A stretch of DNA of 26,345 bases from a virus, in the IMG/VR virus record IMGVR_UViG_3300025818_000156, positions 1-26,345 of that record; one strand, 5' to 3'. Positions 14,549 to 20,959 of the stretch are shown piece by piece. The notes beneath the pieces are model-generated. The model was not told where the DNA came from. It did no database searches and saw only the letters and a list, made by a program, of their open reading frames with translations. A program made the translations under genes and the position numbers. How positions within the stretch are numbered: the stretch's first letter is position 1; every line of letters starts with the position of its first letter.

Positions 14549-15538
14549 GTGAGTAAATTCAATGAGGTTATCCAGCTCGAAAGTAATCTAATTGAATTAA
14601 AGAAAGCATTGTTGCATAGCCAAAGAGCTGAAGCAAAAGCAAAGTTCAAGACAGCCAACCTAATAGAAGCTGTATATGAAGCAGCAGCTAACTCGTTGCT
14701 GTCCACTCCACGCCCAAAGATTATTCCTCCACTCAAAGATGCAAGGAAAAGTAAACCAGAAGTAGCCCTTGTTCATCTTACCGATTGGCAGGCTGGCAAG
14801 AAAACTATTTCATACGACATCCCTGCATTGTCGTCCCGTATGGAGGCAATGATTAAGAAGGTGTTGTCTCTTACCGAAATTCAACGAGCACATCACCCAG
14901 TTAGAGAATGCGTAGTGATGCTGGGTGGCGACATGGTGGAAGGTGTTGGAATATTTCCAGGCCAACAGTATGAGGTGAGCGCACATCTATACGAACAGTT
15001 GTTCGAAGTGGTTCGCATCATTGAAGGATGCATTCGCTCGCTTGCCCAATCGTTTGAAAAAGTCACAGTCGTGTGTGAGTTCGGCAACCATGGCAGACTT
15101 GGTAAAAAAGGTGAGATGCCAGCAGGTGACAACATTGACCGCATGGCTTATCAAATTGCTGCAAACAACTGCAAAGATATCAAGCACGTCAAGTGGCAGA
15201 TGTCGGATGATTGGTATCAGATTTTCCATATCGGAAACTACAAAGTGTTATTGGTGCACGGTGACGAGATCGGTTCATTCGGAAACATCTTGCGCAAAGT
15301 ATCGGCTTGGTCCACGGGTGTAGTAGAACCATTTGATGATTGCTACATGGGACATTTCCACACCCCAACCGCATTGACTATGGCTAATGGTGGGCGTATC
15401 TTTGTTACGGGTTCACCAGAATCACACAACGAATACGCACGTACATTTATTGCTGCCGTGGGCAAACCATCGCAGCGCATTCACTTCGTTGACCCAGATA
15501 GAGGACGCGTGACCGCAGAGTACGTGTGCTGGCTATGA
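14549..15538 (+). CDS. calcineurin-like metallophosphoesterase
   Basis: The 329-residue protein starts at GTG 14549. An N-terminal helical segment (1-60) precedes a metallophosphoesterase domain with metal-binding motifs in order: D79 (TDWQ), GGD 126-128, GNH 179-181, HGD 238-240 and GHFH 268-271. All key residues are present, so it should be an active metal-dependent phosphatase, nuclease or phosphodiesterase. Similar proteins are frequent in early regions of aquatic phages; their substrate is unknown. It overlaps the next gene by ATGA. Confidence 0.85.
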   Translation: MSKFNEVIQLESNLIELKKALLHSQRAEAKAKFKTANLIEAVYEAAANSLLSTPRPKIIPPLKDARKSKPEVALVHLTDWQAGKKTISYDIPALSSRMEAMIKKVLSLTEIQRAHHPVRECVVMLGGDMVEGVGIFPGQQYEVSAHLYEQLFEVVRIIEGCIRSLAQSFEKVTVVCEFGNHGRLGKKGEMPAGDNIDRMAYQIAANNCKDIKHVKWQMSDDWYQIFHIGNYKVLLVHGDEIGSFGNILRKVSAWSTGVVEPFDDCYMGHFHTPTALTMANGGRIFVTGSPESHNEYARTFIAAVGKPSQRIHFVDPDRGRVTAEYVCWL

Positions 15539-15705
15539 GACTTGCGTGCCAGAAGTGCAAGGCAATCCTTGAGCATGACGACACAAAGATGGTCTCGTGT
15601 CTCTGCGACCCAGATGCCCCGACATGGATAGCAATAACTCGCGAGGGTCGAATCATGTCCATGTCTCACGCTAGCTACGAGTACCTACCAAGGGCACAGT
15701 CATGA
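15535..15705 (+). CDS. 56-residue Cys-rich zinc-ribbon-like protein
   Basis: ATG 15535 overlaps the phosphoesterase stop (ATGA), and the frame ends at TGA 15703-15705. Two Cys pairs, CQKC (5-8) and CLC (about 25-27), are separated by a short charged loop and followed by a beta segment ending in YEYLPRAQS. The spacing and the Tyr-rich end resemble the small phage Cys proteins I recall as DUF7695. Zinc binding is inferred. Confidence 0.68.
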   Translation: MRLACQKCKAILEHDDTKMVSCLCDPDAPTWIAITREGRIMSMSHASYEYLPRAQS

Positions 15706-15735
15706 CACACACACGCGCGCGCCTGTGCGCGTGCA
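15705..15735 (+). other. alternating purine-pyrimidine tract with hairpin
   Basis: Eighteen bases of strict CA/CG alternation (15705-15722) and twelve more after one break form a Z-DNA-prone tract. CACGCGC (15712-15718) and GCGCGTG (15727-15733) are also perfectly complementary. An AT-rich segment follows. A similar tract lies at 20591-20640. Confidence 0.6.
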
Positions 15736-15750
15736 TAAATAAAGGTGTGC

Positions 15751-15774
15751 CCCCGCGCAACCCAATCTGCGGGG
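15751..15774 (+). promoter_or_regulatory. hairpin overlapping a ribosome binding site
   Basis: CCCCGC (15751-15756) pairs with GCGGGG (15769-15774). The right arm contains the GGGGAG ribosome site that serves ATG 15787. In the closed form translation should be reduced, so this may be a translational control element. Confidence 0.5.
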
Positions 15775-15786
15775 AGAAACCAGACG

Positions 15787-16080
15787 ATGACGAAGAATGA
15801 GCTCACCTATATATATGTGACGTGGACGGACGCGCACTCAGGTAGCGAAACGTGGACCAACATACGTGACCTTGACCAAGAACCCGTGCTCGTGCGCACG
15901 GCAGGATTTCTACTATCGCAATCAGATGGTGGCAAAGAAGGGCACATCACTATATATCAAAGCATCACCCCGAACGATGACGTAGATCATGTCCTACATA
16001 TACCGACGGCGATGGTCAAAGAATTCAAGTGCATTCAAATAAATCTGGAATCAAAGGTTGTGTCCATCCCCCTGACGTGA
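15787..16080 (+). CDS. conserved hypothetical early phage protein
   Basis: ATG 15787 is chosen because GGGGAG lies upstream; an in-frame GTG at 15745 would put the hairpin and ribosome site inside the gene. The 97-residue product has a beta-rich pattern: YVTWTDAHSGSETW, then PVLVRTAGFLLSQSDGG, HITIYQSI and VDHVLHIPTAMVKEFK. This series of motifs is familiar from uncharacterised phage early proteins. It shows no catalytic or metal site. Confidence 0.72.
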   Translation: MTKNELTYIYVTWTDAHSGSETWTNIRDLDQEPVLVRTAGFLLSQSDGGKEGHITIYQSITPNDDVDHVLHIPTAMVKEFKCIQINLESKVVSIPLT

Positions 16081-16108
16081 TACATTTGTATTACACGAAA
16101 GGAAGAAC

Positions 16109-17044
16109 ATGAGATATACAATCAACAAGCCACAACACGGCAGCCAAGAATGGTTGGAAGTACGATGGCGTGACTACAACGGTCTGTCTCGTATCGCTGC
16201 ATCAAGCGCAGCAGCCGTGCATAACGAGCACGAATACATGACAGCGGGAGATCTTGCAACAGAACTCTTGGCAGAGGAAGCACCACAACCAAAGCAGGCC
16301 AATGCTGCAATGGAGCGTGGCAACAGACTTGAACCAGTCCTTATTCAATGGACAGCAGATCTAGAAGAAATTGTTTTGAATACCCCAGACATTATGTATT
16401 GCTTTGAGAACGGTGATGCCCGCATGATTGCGACACTTGATGCAATTAGTGCGGACGGCATGCCATTTGAAATCAAGACAACCAAGAAGCGCTGGGATGG
16501 TGTACTACCACGCCAATGGTATTGGCAAGGAGTACAGCAATCTATTTGTGTGGGCACGAATCAGATTGAGTGGCGTATCTTTGACAGCGATCTTGAGTTG
16601 CATCAGTACACGCAGATCATTACGTCCGATGAACAGCAGATACACATCAGCGCAGTTGATGAGTTCTTGAATCTAATCGAGCAAGGATTGGTGCCTGAGG
16701 TAGCCAAGCTTTCTTATGACAACGTATCCAATCTGTACAGCAAATCTTCGGATATGCAAACCATGCTGCCACCATCAGCAATGGAGATCATCAATCAATT
16801 GGAGAAAACCAAGGAAGCAAAAAGAAAACTTGAGGAAGTAGAAAACAATCTCAAGGCAGAGCTTGGATTGATGATGAAAAATTCTGAGGAAGGAATATTC
16901 AACGGCGATATCGTGGTGACATGGAAAACTCAGACACGCAATGTGTTTGATTCAGCAAGGTTTGACAAAGAGCATCCAGCTCTGTCAAAAAAATACAGGA
17001 AGGACACGAGCTTTCGTGTTCTTAAAACAAAGGTAAGGAGATAA
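16109..17044 (+). CDS. YqaJ-type viral recombination exonuclease
   Basis: The 311-residue protein opens with the family pattern GSQEWLEVRW and GLSRIAASSAAAV. PD-(D/E)XK nuclease residues follow: ERGNRLEP (69-76), D111 in ATLDA, EIKT (E121, K123) and the Q140/Q143 region. A coiled segment near 230-260 (KTKEAKRKLEEVENNL) links to the C-terminus. The enzyme should resect linear DNA from its ends, giving single strands for an annealing protein. That partner appears to be the next gene, three bases downstream. Family recognition is strong. Confidence 0.85.
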   Translation: MRYTINKPQHGSQEWLEVRWRDYNGLSRIAASSAAAVHNEHEYMTAGDLATELLAEEAPQPKQANAAMERGNRLEPVLIQWTADLEEIVLNTPDIMYCFENGDARMIATLDAISADGMPFEIKTTKKRWDGVLPRQWYWQGVQQSICVGTNQIEWRIFDSDLELHQYTQIITSDEQQIHISAVDEFLNLIEQGLVPEVAKLSYDNVSNLYSKSSDMQTMLPPSAMEIINQLEKTKEAKRKLEEVENNLKAELGLMMKNSEEGIFNGDIVVTWKTQTRNVFDSARFDKEHPALSKKYRKDTSFRVLKTKVRR

Positions 17045-17046
17045 CA

Positions 17047-17703
17047 ATGCCAGGGTTCAACTTAGATAACTACGAAACAGTAGAGGACAGACTCGTAAAG
17101 TTTTGGGCTGACCATACAGATGGTCGGATCAATACATCTATCCACTACTACGATGACACACGCATCCTTGTGCGGGCAGAGGTTTACTTTGACCGTGAAG
17201 ATGTGAGACCAGTAGCAACGGGATACGCAGAAGAACTACGGGGTGCAAGCCCAGTAAACCGCACATCCCATGCAGAAAACGCAGAGACCAGCGCAATTGG
17301 TAGGGCTCTTGCTAACTGTGGATACGCAGCCAAGGGTGCACGCCCTAGCCGTGAGGAGATGCAGAAGGTAGAACGTGGGGATGTGTGGGTTTCACGACCC
17401 ATGAATCCAACCGTAGTCGTAACCAAAGATAATACCGTGAATGAAATCATGGAGGAATTGGTTAGCAACGGTGCCACCTATGTAGAGGATGAGCAGAAGC
17501 CACGGAATATCTCGATCAAGAATCCGAACGAGCCAGCATCACCCAAGCAATTAGGTATGTTGCGTGCAGTACTACGCAGCCAAGGTATCTCCGATAACAA
17601 AGAGGTGCTTGATCTGTGCAGCGCAGCAATCAACCGCAATATCTCCAAGCTTGACGAACTTGAAAAGGGTGAGGCATCATCGCTTATCACCCAGTACAAG
17701 TGA
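17047..17703 (+). CDS. single-strand annealing recombinase candidate
   Basis: The 218-residue protein has a conserved core: YETVEDRLVKFW, then DGRINTSIHYYDD, ATGYAEELRGASPVNRTSH and ENAETSAIGRALANCGYA (77-94). A C-terminal helical domain (ASPKQLGMLRAVLRSQGI) follows, with spacing like that of Rad52/Sak-type phage proteins. Its place after a YqaJ exonuclease is the standard pair for phage homologous recombination. The core belongs to a known phage family often left unnamed, so annealing activity is a strong inference rather than shown. Confidence 0.72.
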   Translation: MPGFNLDNYETVEDRLVKFWADHTDGRINTSIHYYDDTRILVRAEVYFDREDVRPVATGYAEELRGASPVNRTSHAENAETSAIGRALANCGYAAKGARPSREEMQKVERGDVWVSRPMNPTVVVTKDNTVNEIMEELVSNGATYVEDEQKPRNISIKNPNEPASPKQLGMLRAVLRSQGISDNKEVLDLCSAAINRNISKLDELEKGEASSLITQYK

Positions 17704-17849
17704 GCAAGAAAGCCAAGACTTTGATTACCATCCGTTTGGATGCCGAGTTGATTAAGCAGGTCAACCAGGTATCCAAACGGATACATTCCACAAGATCAGA
17801 AACAATCAGAGTCTTACTCAAAGAAGCACTCGGACAATACAATGGATGA
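17700..17849 (+). CDS. ribbon-helix-helix (CopG/Arc-type) regulator
   Basis: GTG 17700 overlaps the previous TGA (GTGA), and the frame stops at 17847-17849. The 49-residue product has the classic pattern: a basic N-terminus, a strand with alternating residues (TLITIRLDAELIKQV) that contacts DNA, then two helices (NQVSKRIHS and TRSETIRVLLKEAL). It should act as a dimeric repressor, perhaps of its own operon. It overlaps the next start by eight bases. Confidence 0.82.
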   Translation: MSKKAKTLITIRLDAELIKQVNQVSKRIHSTRSETIRVLLKEALGQYNG

Positions 17850-18285
17850 AAGGAAGGGTTACTGTGAAGGCAACCAAGATAAGTGCAACGCCAAGGGATG
17901 TCCCTTATTCGGAACACTCGGGCGCCCCAGTCGTGACGGTGCGCGTAGGATTCGCAACTGTGGCGACCCTGCAGCTAGGGGTAAACGTAACAGATCTAAA
18001 GGGGATTCGAAAGCGCGTCGTGCCCGTAAGAAACTTGGGTTGGGTGGTCATCTTACCCGTCACGAAGAAAACTGGGGTGGTGCTTTTCGTACCGAGGTCA
18101 AAGCGGGCGCGCAAGTTGGTCCGATTTATACACGATTCAGAGACGCGAAAGCACAGAGTGATCAAGCAAAGGCGTTGGGTGACAATCGCCCATTTGTGAT
18201 GGTCGCAATGCCAGACGGAACAACAGAAGGCATCGTGTTAATTACTCTTACCGAGTTCACAGAAATTATAAGCCTTATTCCATAA
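17842..18285 (+). CDS. PD-(D/E)XK Holliday-junction resolvase candidate
   Basis: The 147-residue protein has Cys at 8, 15, 20 and 40, possibly a zinc site. A very basic stretch follows (GKRNRSKGDSKARRARKKLG). Then comes the segment EENWGGAFRTEVKAGAQVGP with E85-V-K87 as the ExK nuclease signature, and a strand pattern with RPFVMVAMPDG. Related actinobacteriophage proteins are often called Holliday junction resolvases. Together with the exonuclease and annealing candidates it would complete a recombination set. A shorter frame starting at 17846 is a shadow. Confidence 0.72.
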   Translation: MDERKGYCEGNQDKCNAKGCPLFGTLGRPSRDGARRIRNCGDPAARGKRNRSKGDSKARRARKKLGLGGHLTRHEENWGGAFRTEVKAGAQVGPIYTRFRDAKAQSDQAKALGDNRPFVMVAMPDGTTEGIVLITLTEFTEIISLIP

Positions 18286-18303
18286 GGACTTCAGGAGTTT
18301 TAC

Positions 18304-18309
18304 TATAAT
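18304..18309 (+). promoter_or_regulatory. consensus -10 box before the transglycosylase
   Basis: TATAAT matches the -10 consensus perfectly, but no acceptable -35 box or TGn extension is seen. The predicted start near 18316 would leave a leader of about five bases before ATG 18321. It may also be chance in an AT-rich gap. Confidence 0.35.
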
Positions 18310-18320
18310 GGGAGGGAACA

Positions 18321-18863
18321 ATGAACATACTTATACGGTGTATAGCCGTACCTTTGGCAGGGATAATTGCTCTGGGCTCGCAGGCTCAAGCAGCAATCGC
18401 ACCCTCACCAGCTTCCACCTTTATTGGTTGGGAGAGTCAATCACCAACCACATACATCAAGCACGAGAGGCTGGACTTGCCAAGACCCGTGACCTTCAAG
18501 CACGGGGATATCTCTTGGCTACCGAGCTTGGCAGCTCAGGCTGGGTGGCCTCGCTCGACATGGAAGAAGCTTGGTCAGATAATCCTGAGGGAATCGGGTG
18601 GCTGCCCTAACCGTGCTGGCGGGGATATGGTCGACAAGAACTGCAATATAACTGGGGTTTCCGAATGGAACCATAGGTCAGACACAGGACTACTGCAGAT
18701 TAACGGGGTGCATTGGAAGCAGGATCATGCCCAATACCACGGACTTATCTGTAAGAGACTTGGGGTGTGCGAGCAGTCTATACTGTTAGACCCGCTCACT
18801 AATCTCATAGCAGGCAAACTCCTTTACGATGTTGCGGGGTGGAGTCCCTGGGATATCGGATAG
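18321..18863 (+). CDS. secreted lytic transglycosylase (SLT/lysozyme-like)
   Basis: The 180-residue protein has GGGAGG upstream of ATG. Residues 1-24 form a signal peptide (LIRCIAVPLAGIIALGS then AQA). The mature part contains ILRESGG with catalytic E91, then DTGLLQINGVHW (121-132) and a C-terminal NLIAGKLLYDVAGWSPWDIG. That motif order is typical of SLT/lysozyme-like folds. It should cleave glycan strands outside the membrane. It lies in the early block, far from the M15 lysis gene, so it may serve wall remodelling during infection rather than final lysis. Two frames over the start (18308 and 18321) were compared; only this one has a domain. Confidence 0.85.
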   Translation: MNILIRCIAVPLAGIIALGSQAQAAIAPSPASTFIGWESQSPTTYIKHERLDLPRPVTFKHGDISWLPSLAAQAGWPRSTWKKLGQIILRESGGCPNRAGGDMVDKNCNITGVSEWNHRSDTGLLQINGVHWKQDHAQYHGLICKRLGVCEQSILLDPLTNLIAGKLLYDVAGWSPWDIG

Positions 18864-18893
18864 AAACCAATGAAAGATAGAAAGGAATGGGAT

Positions 18894-19175
18894 ATGGAAT
18901 TAATGAATGAGTTCTCCTTGTTTAACAAGGACTTCAGCTGGGGTGACGAAGCAGCCTGCAAAGGTATGCCAACCGACATGTTCTTTCCAGAGCGTGGCAA
19001 CAGCAGCTCAGAAAGAAAAGCAATTAAAGAGTTATGTGGGGGTTGTAAAGTCCAGCAGCAATGCCTAGATTTTGCGGTTGACAACTTCATTACCTACGGT
19101 ATTTGGGGTGGCATGACATTGAATGAACGGCGTAGATATAAAGCGAGGGTTGAGTGGGCGAAGAAATCATCATGA
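18894..19175 (+). CDS. WhiB-family iron-sulphur transcription regulator
   Basis: From ATG 18894, with AAGGA seven bases upstream, the product has 93 residues; ATG 18870 is an alternative with a poor ribosome site. Four Cys (22, 48, 51, 57) have the WhiB spacing that binds a [4Fe-4S] cluster, and GIWGG (69-73) with a following basic segment (NERRRYKAR) forms the usual C-terminal part. WhiB proteins act with sigma factors in Actinomycetota, and some phages carry them to block host gene expression or septation. This identifies the host phylum and suggests control of host or phage transcription. Confidence 0.92.
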   Translation: MELMNEFSLFNKDFSWGDEAACKGMPTDMFFPERGNSSSERKAIKELCGGCKVQQQCLDFAVDNFITYGIWGGMTLNERRRYKARVEWAKKSS

Positions 19176-19333
19176 CAGACGAGATGTTAGTTAGTGTGTC
19201 AAAGTTTCTGCGTCGCGCATTCGTTGGCAAACTAGAAGAAGATGAGCTTGTCAATTGTGTATCAGTAATTGAAAACGAAATAATGAAAAGGAGGATTGAT
19301 GCTGCCAGAAAACATAGATCGATTCGTAGATAG
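19172..19333 (+). CDS. 53-residue hypothetical protein
   Basis: ATG 19172 overlaps the WhiB stop (ATGA). The product is helical and ends in a basic tail (MKRRIDAARKHRSIRR). Its last 35 bases overlap the following gene in another frame. Function is unknown. Overlap and coupled start are the main evidence that it is real. Confidence 0.6.
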   Translation: MTDEMLVSVSKFLRRAFVGKLEEDELVNCVSVIENEIMKRRIDAARKHRSIRR

Positions 19334-19676
19334 GTTGTGTGCGCTGTACCCCAACAGGCAGGTAGCACGCAACACAATCAAGTCTGGGTGGAGAGTAGAC
19401 AAAGAACTCTTAGCTGCGTCGGTGCACATGTGTCGCAGGGTTATTGATATTGTTGAAGCAGATGGAGAGTTTCCATCACTACACAGAATTAAAACATTAC
19501 TGAAAGACATGAAACCCAATGACCAGATCACCACATGCACAGTTTGTAATGGGTCAGGTTGGGGTGAGAGATACACAGCACTATCAGAGACTGGCAAGGA
19601 ATACACGTACGTCAAGCCATGCATATGCAGGGAAGGGATAACACATGAAACGTCATTGGAATTGCAGCACTTGTAA
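19299..19676 (+). CDS. Zn-ribbon early protein, possible replication loader
   Basis: A perfect AGGAGG (19289-19294) precedes ATG 19299, giving 125 residues; TTG 19296 is too close to that site. The N-terminal half is helical (VDRLCALYPNRQVARNTIK and IDIVEADGEFPSLHRIKTLL). The C-terminal half holds CTVCNGSGWG and a later CIC, four Cys suited to a zinc ribbon. The GEFPS-plus-ribbon layout resembles phage replisome organiser proteins in my memory, but no family is certain. Confidence 0.65.
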   Translation: MLPENIDRFVDRLCALYPNRQVARNTIKSGWRVDKELLAASVHMCRRVIDIVEADGEFPSLHRIKTLLKDMKPNDQITTCTVCNGSGWGERYTALSETGKEYTYVKPCICREGITHETSLELQHL

Positions 19677-19794
19677 CAATCAGATAGTTACCTATGTAGA
19701 GTTGTCTGAACCACCAACATGCTCGAACCGTCATTCAATTAAACAAATGGAAGAGAAGGGAAAACGAAATGAACATTCCGAAGTTTCAAACTGA
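19645..19794 (+). CDS. 49-residue Cys/His protein
   Basis: ATG 19645 is preceded by GGAAGGG, and the frame stops at TGA 19792-19794. It overlaps the previous gene by 32 bases and the next by 26, both in other frames. The product has CSTC (7-10), a later CSNRHS and an acidic/basic tail, matching short Cys proteins of actinobacteriophages that end in a CxNxxH pattern. Zinc binding is likely. Confidence 0.58.
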   Translation: MKRHWNCSTCNNQIVTYVELSEPPTCSNRHSIKQMEEKGKRNEHSEVSN

Positions 19795-19984
19795 GGACTT
19801 AGAAGTAATGGAAAACCTGTTAGTCGAATTGTTGGTGGCTGCACTCAGGGCACCCAACCATATCCGTGGTCCGATAACCGACCTAGCTGTTGGTATATCA
19901 AACCATCTACCAATAGAGGCAGTAGAACGCAGCAAAGAGTACGCTTTGTACAGGGCCAAGCAAGGAGAACGACATGGAGTTTGA
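19769..19984 (+). CDS. 71-residue hypothetical protein
   Basis: AGAAGGG precedes ATG 19769. The protein is helical, with a hydrophobic stretch (MENLLVELLVAALRAP) too broken for a clear membrane segment. The C-terminus contains AVERSKEYALYRAKQGERHG. The end overlaps the next gene by eleven bases, in line with the compact early block. I do not recognise it. Confidence 0.62.
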   Translation: MNIPKFQTEDLEVMENLLVELLVAALRAPNHIRGPITDLAVGISNHLPIEAVERSKEYALYRAKQGERHGV

Positions 19985-20534
19985 GGAACAAGTAGACAGT
20001 ATTTTGCGCGAAGCATACGACAACATCGTGCAAGAAGGATTAAAGCGCGAGCTTGATGACTTCAAAAAAGTGGAAGATTATTTAACATCTAATGGGTTGA
20101 TTGATGATTCGTCTACGGAAATCTGGTACATCAGCTTAAACGGTGAACCCAACATGGATATCGTCAACCCAGATGATGCCTCTGGTGAAGACCCAGAAAC
20201 TTTGGCTATTAAATACAAAGGAACTTACGGAGATTTCTATACTGCATTACAAGATTCAGAGATGATTCAACAATGTAAAGCAGATAAATGTGTGGGTATT
20301 ATTACTCGATCAGAAGCATGGGCATCCAAGACTGCAGCTGAACTGAAGAAGCAGGCGTCAGAATGTGATGACAAAATAACCATGCATCTTACAACCCTTA
20401 CTACACCGCGTGGCGTGCATGTCATCATCCGAAATGGTGATGAAGTGGACTGCTCAACCTATCCTAAATCTAAAATCAAAACAGGAGAGAATGAATTGAT
20501 TGACGCATTGGTTAATGCGTGCTTTCATTGGTGA
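19974..20534 (+). CDS. 186-residue hypothetical early protein
   Basis: AAGGAG precedes ATG 19974. The N-terminal 45 residues are acidic and helical. A mixed domain follows with WYISLNGEPNMDIV, ADKCVGIITRSEAWAS and PRGVHVIIRNGDEV. Four Cys are scattered. Neither nucleotide-binding nor nuclease motifs are seen. It is the last gene before the repeat-rich control region. I do not recognise the family. Confidence 0.7.
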   Translation: MEFEEQVDSILREAYDNIVQEGLKRELDDFKKVEDYLTSNGLIDDSSTEIWYISLNGEPNMDIVNPDDASGEDPETLAIKYKGTYGDFYTALQDSEMIQQCKADKCVGIITRSEAWASKTAAELKKQASECDDKITMHLTTLTTPRGVHVIIRNGDEVDCSTYPKSKIKTGENELIDALVNACFHW

Positions 20535-20537
20535 TCG

Positions 20538-20585
20538 CTACCGATAACGACCACTACCGATAACGACCACTACCGATAACGAAAT
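20538..20585 (+). repeat. three direct repeats of 16 bp, iteron-like
   Basis: The unit CTACCGATAACGACCA occurs at 20538-20553 and 20554-20569, with a third copy at 20570-20585 that differs only in the last three bases. The copies are adjacent without spacers. They start four bases after a stop codon and lie in a non-coding control region. They could be iterons for an initiator or operators for a regulator. Confidence 0.75.
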
Positions 20586-20590
20586 ACATT

Positions 20591-20640
20591 ACACGCGCTC
20601 GCGTGTGTGTGCGCACGGGCGCACGCACGCGCACGCGCGT
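20591..20640 (+). other. long CG/CA alternating tract with palindromes
   Basis: Fifty bases are almost entirely alternating purine-pyrimidine: 20591-20598, 20601-20616 and 20619-20640. ACACGCG (20591-20597) and CGCGTGT (20600-20606) form one perfect palindrome. GTGCGC (20609-20614) and GCGCAC (20619-20624) form another. The tract is strongly Z-DNA- or cruciform-prone. Confidence 0.7.
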
Positions 20641-20658
20641 TCTTTCTCTGCGCCGATT

Positions 20659-20686
20659 TTGACTCGGCTCGCTGTGGTGCTAGCAT
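20659..20686 (+). promoter_or_regulatory. promoter for the AAA+/VWA module
   Basis: TTGACT (20659-20664) and TAGCAT (20681-20686) are 16 bases apart. TGC directly before the -10 box gives an extended -10. The predicted start near 20693 falls just ahead of a small hairpin. Confidence 0.55.
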
Positions 20687-20694
20687 TGACCCGA

Positions 20695-20712
20695 CGCAAT
20701 TTTGCTATTGCG
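20695..20712 (+). other. 5'-terminal hairpin of the AAA+/VWA transcript
   Basis: CGCAAT (20695-20700) pairs with ATTGCG (20707-20712) around a six-base loop. It lies two or three bases after the predicted start of transcription and 30 bases before ATG 20743, leaving GGGAG free. Confidence 0.45.
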
Positions 20713-20742
20713 TTTAACTTAAAAACAAAGGGAGATAACGCT

Positions 20743-20916
20743 ATGGATATAGAGCAAGTGTTACACGCCATTACACGAATACAGGCAGAGAGATTGGTTA
20801 AATCAACTAGAAGTTTTAATGATGAGTTGGTCTATAACCAAGTAGAACTGCCTTTAATTAAAGAGATTAAGCAAGCATTGGTAACAAGGTTTGAGAGTTT
20901 AGAACTCTCAAAGTAA
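20743..20916 (+). CDS. 57-residue hypothetical protein heading the AAA+/VWA module
   Basis: GGGAGATAACGCT precedes ATG 20743. An in-frame codon at 20605 would place the Z-DNA tract and promoter inside the gene and is rejected. The product is fully helical with charged faces (MDIEQVLHAITRIQAERLVK and KEIKQALVTRFESLELSK). It may be a small partner or regulator of the module. No family is recognised. Confidence 0.65.
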   Translation: MDIEQVLHAITRIQAERLVKSTRSFNDELVYNQVELPLIKEIKQALVTRFESLELSK

Positions 20917-20959
20917 TAAGCAATACAAACAACAACAACAAAACAAAAGGGAGAATAAA

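Noticed and set aside
17846-18199. 117-codon frame overlapping the resolvase candidate
   Set aside because: Its product lacks a recognisable pattern, while the 17842 frame contains the ExK nuclease core and Cys cluster.
18308-18610. Alternative 100-codon frame over the transglycosylase start
   Set aside because: No domain is visible, and the 18321 frame has a signal peptide and full catalytic motifs with a better ribosome site.
20538-20585. CRISPR-like repeats
   Set aside because: The three copies are directly adjacent without spacers, and no cas genes are present.
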